A stretch of 6,916 nucleotides of DNA from assembly GCA_013002925.1 (NCBI GenBank), contig JABDLQ010000076.1:1-6916 (forward strand), written 5' to 3'. Source of the stretch: Gammaproteobacteria bacterium (GTDB lineage: Bacteria > Pseudomonadota > Gammaproteobacteria > Steroidobacterales > SZUA-146). Positions 1 to 6,200 of the stretch are shown here, piece after piece. Under the pieces are notes generated by a model. That model ran no database searches. It saw only the letters and a program-made list of their open reading frames with translations, and was not told the DNA's origin. The position numbers were made by a program, and so were the translations under genes. The number at the start of each line of letters is the position of its first letter. The stretch's first letter is position 1.

Positions 1-2
1 CG

Positions 3-395
3 CTGCGTTACGGATGGACCGCCATTGCTGTGTTCTTGTTGTTGGGCCTGTTTCTTGAGTCTTTGCATCTGATCAAGGCGCCGTTTTACATGGAAATCAA
101 TATAAGGCGTGAGCTATGGACGCTGGCACATGCGCACGGCACACTGCTGGGTATCATTAATATTGTATTTGCATTGTGCGCGCTGGCCTGTCTTCCCGAT
201 GAGACTAAACGGGCGCGGGCATCTGTTACGCTGCGAGCCGGTGCGCTTCTCATGCCGGTTGGCTTTTTACTGGGTGGTGTAGGCAATTCAGAAGTCGACC
301 CGTCTCTTGCTATTGTATTTGTGCCTATCGGTGCGCTGTTGGTGTTACATGCAGTATCCGTCACGGCAGTTGGAGCCTGGCGCAACAGCAGCTAG
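3..395 (+). CDS. Small multi-pass membrane protein of unknown function (3' part; start is upstream of window)
   Basis: The frame is open from base 3, reading LRYGWTAIAVFLLLGLFLES, to a TAG at 393-395. That gives 130 residues in the window. A GTG at 30 is a possible start, but the coding sense continues upstream of it and I see no good ribosome site before it, so I treat the gene as 5'-truncated by the window. Four hydrophobic segments are visible: around AIAVFLLLGLFLESLHLI, GTLLGIINIVFALCALACL, AGALLMPVGFLLGGVG, and LAIVFVPIGALLVLHAVSV. Between the first and second lies a polar loop with an Arg pair and then the motif LAHAHGTLL at the entrance to helix two. Its two histidines beside a membrane face are the most distinctive feature and could bind metal or heme, but that is inference. 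I do not recognise a named family. The tail is short and polar (AWRNSS). Confidence 0.75.
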   Translation: MRYGWTAIAVFLLLGLFLESLHLIKAPFYMEINIRRELWTLAHAHGTLLGIINIVFALCALACLPDETKRARASVTLRAGALLMPVGFLLGGVGNSEVDPSLAIVFVPIGALLVLHAVSVTAVGAWRNSS

Positions 396-474
396 TGCTA
401 CTGGTGACAGATTCGCTAAACGGGTCGCGCTTCACCTTACCCTGGTTGATACCCAATTCCGAACGATCGTCTGC

Positions 475-502
475 CCGGGCGAGAGTCGCAACGCTTGCCC
501 GG
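475..502 (+). other. Inverted repeat between membrane-protein gene and hsp20 (no U-tract)
   Basis: CCGGGCGAG (475-483) pairs with CTTGCCCGG (494-502), nine base pairs with one G-T, around a 10-base loop. It lies about 80 bases after the stop of the upstream membrane protein gene. There is no run of T after it, so it is not a typical intrinsic terminator. It could act in 3'-end protection or factor-dependent termination. The rest of the 396-570 spacer shows nothing I can name. Confidence 0.4.
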
Positions 503-576
503 TGGGAAGGTCAGAAGAACAGTCCAACTTAAAACATTCGGTCTCTGAAAATCCGGAAAAAATTTTGTTGACACCC

Positions 577-604
577 CTTGAAACGCTTGATTTTCGCCCT
601 ATGT
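577..604 (+). promoter_or_regulatory. Probable sigma32 (RpoH) heat-shock promoter of hsp20
   Basis: CTTGAA at 577-582 matches the sigma32 -35 consensus exactly and is preceded by CCC. After a 14-base spacer, CCCTATGT at 597-604 matches the -10 consensus CCCCATNT at all but one defined position. Both the spacing and the position, about 60 bases before the start codon, suit a heat-shock promoter. A sigma70 reading (TTGACA at 568-573) has no convincing -10 partner at the right distance. Transcription would start near 611-613. Confidence 0.72.
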
Positions 605-610
605 AAATAG

Positions 611-663
611 TGTCCGGAGATTCTGGACATGGCATTTGTTTCAAACAGAGGAGGAAAAAATCA
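611..663 (+). promoter_or_regulatory. hsp20 5' leader: hairpin plus possible RNA thermometer over the Shine-Dalgarno
   Basis: The leader begins with a compact hairpin: TGTCCGGA (611-618) pairs with TCTGGACA (622-629), eight pairs including one G-U, around a three-base loop. Downstream, the U-rich stretch 635-642 (TTTGTTTC) can pair with GAGGAGGA at 648-655 with one G-A mismatch and several G-U pairs, closing a five-base loop. That second stem would bury the full Shine-Dalgarno AGGAGG (649-654). A U-rich strand facing the ribosome site is the layout of fourU-type thermometers in other small heat-shock genes. The stem is weak on paper, so the thermometer reading is a hypothesis. The Shine-Dalgarno itself is certain; it lies nine bases before the ATG at 664 and decides the start. 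Confidence 0.4.
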
Positions 664-1101
664 ATGGAAACAGTTCGTTATAACCCTTTGGGAATGGGCC
701 AATTGCAAGACCAGATTAATCGGTTGTTCAGCAACTGGGGCGATAACGAAAGCAGCAGTGTGACGGCCGACTGGATCCCCAGTGTTGACATTATGGAACT
801 GGATGAGAACTTTCAGCTCTTCGTCGACGTTCCCGGAGTCAATCCCAAAGATGTTGAAATCACGTTGGACAACGGTGTGCTGACGATCAGTGGACAGCGC
901 AACATTGAGTTCTCGGTAGACGAACAGCAGATTCGTCAACATCGCCGGGAGCGCGGCAATGGCCGGTTTTATCGACGTTTCATCCTGCCAGATACGGTAG
1001 ACGGTGAGAAAGTCAAAGCCACGGGCCGTAATGGGGTGCTCGAAGTGCATATCCCCAAACTCGCCAAGGCGAAACCGCGACGCATTAGTGTCGCCGCCTG
1101 A
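664..1101 (+). CDS. Small heat-shock protein, Hsp20/alpha-crystallin family
   Basis: This encodes a 145-residue ATP-independent holdase chaperone that should bind unfolding proteins in the cytoplasm and keep them refoldable by DnaK/ClpB-type systems. The alpha-crystallin domain runs from about residue 37 (DWIPSVDIMELDENFQ) to about 132. It includes FVDVPGVNPKDVEI (53-66), GVLTISGQR (71-79), the GRFYRRFILP strand (100-109) and the family signature NGVLEVHIPK (123-132). The short N-terminal arm, QLQDQINRLFSNW, is typical of class A bacterial members. The tail ISV (141-143) fits the I-x-I/V motif that docks between dimers. Start: ATG 664 is preceded by a perfect AGGAGG; the in-frame extension to 610 would run through the leader and lacks such a site. 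A sigma32-like promoter lies just upstream, and the gene looks monocistronic. The family call is firm; hspA or ibpA naming is not decidable. Confidence 0.97.
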   Translation: METVRYNPLGMGQLQDQINRLFSNWGDNESSSVTADWIPSVDIMELDENFQLFVDVPGVNPKDVEITLDNGVLTISGQRNIEFSVDEQQIRQHRRERGNGRFYRRFILPDTVDGEKVKATGRNGVLEVHIPKLAKAKPRRISVAA

Positions 1102-1135
1102 ACGTAATAAAGCATAACGTTGTTAAACATGGGTA

Positions 1136-1171
1136 CGGGGAGGCCACACTGAGTGCTGTCTGGCCTTCCCG
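1136..1171 (+). other. Strong hairpin after hsp20, without U-tract
   Basis: CGGGGAGGCCA (1136-1146) pairs with TGGCCTTCCCG (1161-1171), eleven base pairs with one G-T. A small inner stem CAC/GTG lies within the loop. It starts 34 bases after the hsp20 stop. The sequence that follows (GATCCCGGATTACCC) has no T-run, so classic intrinsic termination is unlikely. It could protect the 3' end of the hsp20 message, help Rho-type termination, or be part of a longer leader for the next gene. The remainder of 1172-1290 shows no clear promoter. Confidence 0.5.
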
Positions 1172-1304
1172 GATCCCGGATTACCCAATCGATTAACATG
1201 ACAGGGGCACCCGTAACGGTGACTTTAGCGTGAGCATTGCAGGTGCAGTTTTGCATTTCATGCCGTTGCAGGTAGCCCGGTCTATTTGCAAGGAGACTGC
1301 TCAA

Positions 1305-1589
1305 ATGAAAAATCAGACTATGCACAATGTATGGGTTCGAGGTGTTGCGATAGTGCTGTCTTTATTTGCTTCACAACCGCTGCTGGCGACCCCGGTGGCA
1401 ACAGAAGTGGCGACAGTCATTCAGCAAAAATTCAGTGAAGTTCCCGTAGAAATATTGCCTGCCGGAAAGCCGGATGCAGTGATATTGAGGGGCGGCCCGG
1501 TTTCAAATGAGGTTGCCAATCAAATCTCGCTCTCGGCAGCTAAAGTTCCAGGAGTTAATGAGCTCATCAATGAAATCGAAGTTGAGTAA
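1305..1589 (+). CDS. Small exported protein with a BON-like domain
   Basis: This is a 94-residue protein. Residues 1-28 form a signal peptide: a basic N-region, hydrophobic GVAIVLSLFASQPL, and the cleavage site LLA before TPVATE. The mature part of about 66 residues reads AVILRGGPVSNEVANQISLS (58-77) followed by AAKVPGVNELINEIEV. This matches the BON pattern: beta strand, G-x-V turn, an amphipathic helix, a VPGV turn, and a final N-x-I-x-V strand. BON domains (OsmY, BamE-neighbour lipoproteins and others) sit in the periplasm and bind phospholipid or the envelope. A full BON domain is about 60 residues, so this is essentially one domain and nothing else. AGGAG at 1291-1295, nine bases before ATG 1305, selects this start over longer in-frame versions. 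It is closed by its own terminator. Substrate and role are unknown. Confidence 0.8.
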   Translation: MKNQTMHNVWVRGVAIVLSLFASQPLLATPVATEVATVIQQKFSEVPVEILPAGKPDAVILRGGPVSNEVANQISLSAAKVPGVNELINEIEVE

Positions 1590-1635
1590 CACCCGCGTTT
1601 CCTGAGAACTTTTGCTGTTTGCAGGCATTGACCGG

Positions 1636-1668
1636 TCGGGACCGTGTAGTGTGCACGGTCCCGATTTT
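1636..1668 (+). terminator. Rho-independent terminator of the BON-like gene
   Basis: TCGGGACCGTG (1636-1646) and CACGGTCCCGA (1654-1664) form a perfect 11-base-pair stem around a seven-base loop, followed by TTTT (1665-1668) and a further ATTT shortly after. It begins 47 bases after the stop codon. The stem is very GC-rich, and the U-tract is short but adequate. Confidence 0.85.
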
Positions 1669-1679
1669 GCATTTCGGAC

Positions 1680-1965
1680 GAGGGCATCGCCATGCCTCAG
1701 TTGCGGGATTGACCCTGTTTCTCGCCCCCAAAACACAATCCCCGTGTGTCGCGGAGAGTGCGACCCGGAAAGTACGGTCAGGCTCTGGGCAAAGTCGTCA
1801 TGAGACAAACGAATAACACGAAGTCAGACTCTTGTAACCAAAAAACAGTATGTTGGAAGCAGCGGGGGGGACAATTCCATCTCCCACTGAGTGTTTTCCT
1901 TGATAGGCGTGCAGTCATCGAAGCTGCATTGTAAACCCTATACAGAACGACTCAGGGGAATAACA
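1680..1965 (+). other. Intergenic stretch and presumed leader of the sorted-protein gene, with short inverted repeats
   Basis: I find no credible gene between the terminator at 1668 and the ATG at 1966. Several small inverted repeats are present: GAGGGCAT/ATGCCTC (1680-1698, one bulged G), GGGATTG/CAATCCC (1705-1711 with 1736-1742), and GTCGC/GCGAC (1748-1752 with 1760-1764). There is a run of seven G at 1864-1870. TTGATA at 1900-1905 and TATACA at 1939-1944 resemble promoter hexamers but are not correctly spaced with each other. I did not find a sigma54 -24/-12 pair, which regulates some PEP-CTERM genes. The 5' part may belong to a structured leader, but I cannot assign it to any riboswitch class. 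Confidence 0.4.
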
Positions 1966-2709
1966 ATGACACTAAAAAACCGCATACTTTTCTTACACCG
2001 CTTGCTGGCAACTGCTGTGATGATTTTTGTGGCACCCGCACTGCTGGCTGCCAACCTCATTATTGACGATTTCTCTACCAATCAGGGACCGCTGAATGTG
2101 TCTCCCGCGCTGGGTCCGTTGACGGACTCTTCCTCTGCCAGCGGTGCTGGTATTCTGGGTGGTTCACGTGATCTGGTCTTGTCGACCGATTCCGGGAGCA
2201 GTGTCTTCAGTTCCAGCGCGCAGGTGGCAGGTGGTGTAGCGCAACTTGCTGACAACTCCCAGTTCTCCAGTGACTTGTTGTTTCAGTGGGATGGCGCTGA
2301 CAATGCCGCGTTGGCCCTGGACACCACCGGTCTGGCAGGTATTGATTTAACGACCGGTAGCAATAATGCCTTTGAACTTGGACTGGTCTTTGACGACTTG
2401 CCCGCAACACTGCAATTTAACGTTTATTCGACCGATGGCAGTGCGTCGACTGTTACGTTTCCGGGTACCGGTCTGATTTTTACAGACCTTAGCATTCTTG
2501 TACCGTTTGCATCATTTACCGGCGGTGCTGATTTTACTGATGTTGGCGCGATAGAATTGTTGATCAGTTCGCCAACCAACGGTCTGGACATTTCATTCGA
2601 TTTTCTGCAAACCAACGTGGCTCCGGTGCCTGTTCCCAGTGCAGTGTTCTTTATGGGTAGCGCCCTGTTTGGACTGGGACTGCTGGACCGTCGTACTGAT
2701 TCGGAGTGA
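1966..2709 (+). CDS. Secreted protein with VPLPA/PEP-CTERM-type exosortase sorting signal
   Basis: This is a 247-residue exported protein. The signal peptide covers about residues 1-28 (MTLKNRILFLHRLLATAVMI, then APALLA before ANLIIDDF). The mature body, 29-218, is rich in Ser, Thr, Gly, Ala and Asp, has no cysteine, and looks like a beta-sandwich: IDDFSTNQGPL, then GILGGSRDLVL (62-72), LLFQWDGADNAALALD (104-119) and LVPFASFTGGADFTDVGAIE (178-197). The C-terminus has three parts: VPVPSAVFF at 221-229, a hydrophobic helix to about 240, and DRR at 241-243. This is the tripartite exosortase target, closest to the VPLPA variant rather than Pro-Glu-Pro. Exosortase would cleave near the motif after export and release or anchor the protein at the surface, often with exopolysaccharide. 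AGGGGAA at 1954-1960 sets the start. No exosortase gene is in the window, and the body's function is unknown. Confidence 0.85.
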   Translation: MTLKNRILFLHRLLATAVMIFVAPALLAANLIIDDFSTNQGPLNVSPALGPLTDSSSASGAGILGGSRDLVLSTDSGSSVFSSSAQVAGGVAQLADNSQFSSDLLFQWDGADNAALALDTTGLAGIDLTTGSNNAFELGLVFDDLPATLQFNVYSTDGSASTVTFPGTGLIFTDLSILVPFASFTGGADFTDVGAIELLISSPTNGLDISFDFLQTNVAPVPVPSAVFFMGSALFGLGLLDRRTDSE

Positions 2710-2745
2710 TCGTATCGCCTTTGCAAAATCATCTTTACCCCCTTC

Positions 2746-2778
2746 ATCTGCCGGTTTTCTCCCAAGTGCCTGGCAGAT
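2746..2778 (+). repeat. First of three stem-loops after the sorted-protein gene
   Basis: ATCTGCCGG (2746-2754) pairs with CTGGCAGAT (2770-2778), nine base pairs including one G-T, around a 15-base loop that is mostly pyrimidine. It starts 36 bases after the stop codon. There is no T-tract behind it, so it is not a terminator on its own. Confidence 0.5.
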
Positions 2779-2788
2779 TGAACCCCCA

Positions 2789-2805
2789 CGCTGATCTGAT
2801 CAGCG
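2789..2805 (+). repeat. Second stem-loop after the sorted-protein gene
   Basis: CGCTGATC and GATCAGCG are perfect inverted repeats separated by one base. As RNA this would be a six-base-pair stem with a five-base loop. As DNA it is a near-palindrome that could bind a dimeric protein. It lies between the first hairpin and the terminator. Confidence 0.45.
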
Positions 2806-2812
2806 CTCTTTG

Positions 2813-2840
2813 AACCCGCTGTTTACAGCGGGTTTTTTTT
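2813..2840 (+). terminator. Rho-independent terminator of the sorted-protein gene
   Basis: AACCCGCTG (2813-2821) pairs perfectly with CAGCGGGTT (2826-2834) around TTTA, with eight T at 2833-2840. This is a textbook intrinsic terminator 103 bases after the stop codon. The opposite strand has only a short A/T run, so it is mainly one-directional. Confidence 0.93.
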
Positions 2841-2867
2841 GATTGTGTGTGAACGCTTCGCCCCCGA

Positions 2868-3131
2868 GGGCAGCAGTTTGCACGCTTTGTACGCAAATTG
2901 CCCACCCGAAACTTTGAGCTGGTAACTGCAGAGGCTCCGCATACCGGCCGCAACTGGCGCTTGCGCCCGAACGGTAAACCATGCTGTCTGGCCGGTTTTG
3001 CGCAGGAAGAAATACCGTGAGGGAGGTTTGCCGAGATCCTGAGGGATTACCCCCGTACTTAAGGTCAACACGTTTGGCCACACTTGAAGATAAGCCAAAG
3101 CCTGTCTGGCGACTGGTAACAGTACAGACAG
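2868..3131 (+). ncRNA. Candidate structured RNA or long 5' leader of the M6 protease gene
   Basis: The gap between the terminator and the protease gene holds a series of good RNA stems. Stem A: GGGCA + GTTTGC (2868-2881) with GCAAAT + TGCCC (2893-2903), three bases bulged. Stem B: CGCA and ACCGGCC (2938-2941, 2943-2949) with GGCCGGT and TGCG (2990-2996, 2999-3002), eleven pairs around a small internal loop. Inside B sits GGCG-CTTG-CGCC (2956-2967), a stable CUUG tetraloop. Stem C: GATCC/GGATT (3035-3048). Stem D: CTGTCTG (3102-3108) with CAGACAG (3125-3131), enclosing ACTG-GTAA-CAGT (3112-3123), a GNRA-type tetraloop. I looked for the c-di-GMP (GEMM) and cobalamin cores and did not find them. 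Whether it is a riboswitch-like leader, a separate small RNA or a dispersed element cannot be settled by eye. Direction is assumed from the downstream gene. Confidence 0.45.
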
Positions 3132-3215
3132 ATATCGGGCTGTAAACGGTGAGGTACCGCACAGGGAAACGCTGGTGACACCACTGTTCGGCACACAAAT
3201 AAAGAGGTAAAAATC

Positions 3216-6200
3216 ATGATTAACAAACCATCCTTAGCCGCCGTCACACGATGTTGTGCGGCGCTACTAGCAACAGCGATGCTGGCATTTTCAGCATCCG
3301 CTGATCCGGTGGTGACGGCCTGGAACACCTTCAAGTTTCCGGGTCCACAACCGGGTTGTACAGGCGTGGGTCTGCGCATCACGCAATACTGGGACCGACT
3401 TGACTGCGGATTTTCCAATGCTACGATTGCTGAAGCCACCGCTTCATCCGCCGTGGAAGCTACCATCCTGGACAAGGATGGTAACGTTCTGGAAGTTCAG
3501 CTTGCCGCGTATGACTCAGTCGATGATGACTGGCAGGTCAGCGTCGATCCTGGTAATGCACTCAACCTGCCATCCTGGCCAGCCGGCAAATTTACCATTC
3601 GCATTTCGCGAGTGAACGGCATCAATGGCAACTTCGGAGAAATCGATTTTCTGGTAAACCAGCTCGGAGGAGAAATCTCTGTCACAAATTCCGGTATTGC
3701 TGCCGGGGATCCGATTCAGGTTGCGGGACGCATGTTTCAAATTGATGAAACCTCGACGCTAAACCCACCCAGCGAAACAGATGTTGGCGCAAGCTTCTTC
3801 CTGCAGGTGGTCGAGCCTTCAGGCGCCGTTATCTGGACCTCGTCGCAGATCACTGCGCTTGGCGATGGCACGTTTATTCACATGATACCCGGTAGTGCTA
3901 CTGCCGGATCGAGCGCCACCAATGTGGCGATCGAAATTGTGAATGCCACCTACACCGATCCGGTGACCGAAGAATGGGCGGCTGACAAGGCTGGCTCTGT
4001 ACCCCTGGTATTTGCCGGTCCACCGGTCGATGGTAAAGTCGAACTGGACAACTCCTTCGTGTCTTCGGTGGGTTGGGTCAAACCCGGCGACTCGTATCCG
4101 TTTCGCATGTTTGTGCGCAATAACTCACCTGTCGATGCAACCAACGTATCCGTTACTGTACCGGTTGTTGATGGCACGACGTTTACGAATGTTACAACGC
4201 TGACCGCCTCAGGTACCGCCACCATTGTGGGTGGTGAGATCTCCTGGAACGTCGGCACCGTCCCTGTGGGTGGTGTGGCCACTTTGGTGGCGCTGGCCAA
4301 GGCTGATACTTCCGTACAGGACGAACAGATTGTCTGGAAAGATTTGTCGACGACCGCAACTCTCAGTTATACCGAAGATGTCGATATTGTTGATGTCAGT
4401 CTGGGTCCAAAAGTAATTCCGCCAGACCCCGCGTATAACACGGCGCGTTACGGCTATCGGCCATTTGTTGTGATACCGGTGGACTACCGCGATCGCAAAC
4501 ACGGTGCCGGCAGCACCGGGCAGTTGATCGATGACAAAATCAATTCACCCAACGTCATCGGATCTACCTACAACCTGTGGCAGGAAGTGTCTTTTGGCCA
4601 GCTGGCACCTAACGGCGCAGTGCCGTCAGCAGATATCGCAACGGGCGATTTTACGGTCGACTGGAAGAACCCGGATCGCACGGATAACGAGTTTCAGTTT
4701 GCCAGCCACACGCCAAACGGCGCTTGTGCGGGCGCATCTTTGGGTGATTCAGCAGGTACACCTCTGTATCCCGAGCGGATCAATAATGGCTGGTACCAGC
4801 TGCCCGGTGACACCAACTACTACGGTGGTGATGGCACCAGTTTTGGTTCGATTGGTGGTGCCCTCGTAGGGGTTGGCGCTTTGGTGTCCATCGATGATGC
4901 CTGTGGCCCTACCGGCAAAGCGGTTTATGACGCAGCAGTAATAGCTGATCCTGAGATCGACTACAACGAGTACGATACGGACAAAGATGGCGTGGTGGAT
5001 TTCACCATGATGATCTTTGTGGGTGTCGGCGGAAACGGTGAGTCGCAGCTTAGCGCGCCTCCGTATGACAACATCTGGCCGCACTCTGCCAGCCTCGAGT
5101 TCTGGTACAGCGATCCGGTAACCGGTCAAAAAGGTTATGTTTCGGATGATCAGCTGACCGATCTTGAGGGTGTTCCACAATGCTGGATTGATACTGATTA
5201 CAATGCGTCTGCCGACTGTGCAGCCAATGGCGGTACCGGTAACGATACGTTGCCACGCTATGTTGCGGTTGGTCCGTACAACGTGAATCCGGAAGGCTCG
5301 CTGGAAAACGCCAGTGTGATTTCTCATGAATATGGTCATTCATTGGGCCTGCCGGACTTCTATTGCACGGGTACGATGAGTTGCTACGGTGACTGGAACC
5401 TGATGGCTACTGACAAGTCACACCACATGGATGTCTTTGGCAAGCAGGAACTGGGCTGGATTATTCCCGAGCCGCTGCAACCCAATACCAGTGGCACCAT
5501 TGCCGGTTTTGGCGAGTCCAAGATCGACACCGGTACGATCAACTGGCAAACACCAAATGGTGTGCCGTACACATTGAGCGCATCAAACGGTAATCAGAAT
5601 ATCCATAACGCGGAAGCGTACGTGGTAAAACTGCCGTCGCCGAAAATCATTGATGTCGACAAAGTAGCCAATGATGCTTCGCTGGATCATGTCTATTACT
5701 CGAAAGCAGGCAACGATTTTGGCTGTGCACCGCAAGCAGGTCATAACCTCGATTTCTGGTTGCCGGAAGCCAAACCAGGCGACACGGTGACTGTCTCGAT
5801 CAAATCCTACTGGGACATAGAGTGGGATTGGGACTATGCTTTCTTCCTGGCGTCATACGATGGCGGGTCGACCTATAACTCGATCGCATCGGATAATCTG
5901 TACACCACGGAGTCGACCAACAACCCGAACAATGTGGGCTGTCTGTCTGACTTTGGGCGTGGACTGACCGGCACCAGCGCGTCTTATGCTGCTGGCACGC
6001 AAAACGTCGATCGCCTGACCGCTGTGTACGATGATGCATCTAGTTTCATTCCCGACAGCTTTACGTTCACGATTCCAACTGATGCTGCGGGCAGTGGCGA
6101 TCCGTCAAACTATGACGATGCGGTGTTCCGCTTCTCATATTTCACGGATCCTGCATTTGTGCGCCCAGGCTGGTTCATTGACGATATTGTCGTAACGGTG

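Noticed and set aside
568..596. Sigma70 promoter starting with TTGACA at 568-573
   Set aside because: A 17-base spacer leads to TTTTCG, which is not a -10 element. The overlapping sigma32 motif fits much better.
86..644. Minus-strand frames 86-385 and 432-644 and + frame 307-606 around the first gene and its spacer
   Set aside because: The first is a shadow of the membrane-protein gene. The others cross the spacer and the hsp20 promoter without ribosome sites or protein-like composition.
610..663. Upstream GTG/TAG-region extension of hsp20 to position 610
   Set aside because: It would encode the leader hairpin and the Shine-Dalgarno itself. The ATG at 664 has a perfect AGGAGG nine bases before it, and Hsp20 homology begins after it.
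1612..1816. Two overlapping + strand small ORFs (63 and 65 codons) after the BON-like gene
   Set aside because: They start inside or just before the terminator hairpin, lack a Shine-Dalgarno, and have Cys/Arg/Pro-rich compositions typical of non-coding DNA.
1154..2993. Shared 12-mer TGCTGTCTGGCC at 1154-1165 and 2982-2993
   Set aside because: One or two 12-base matches are expected by chance in a window of this size. The flanks differ and there is no sign of a mobile repeat.
2981..3060. c-di-GMP-I (GEMM) riboswitch on either strand, prompted by GGTTTGCC / GGCAAACC
   Set aside because: Only the GGCAAACC piece is present, on the minus strand. The GAAA tetraloop receptor pair and the GGGACGCAAAGCC segment are missing, and no gene follows on that strand.
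4749..5339. Minus-strand open frame of 196 codons, and similar ones at 6303-6887 and 6175-6717
   Set aside because: They lie entirely antisense to the protease, whose + frame shows an intact M6 active site and domain order. Their translations are rich in Arg, His, Ile and Thr with no recognisable domain.
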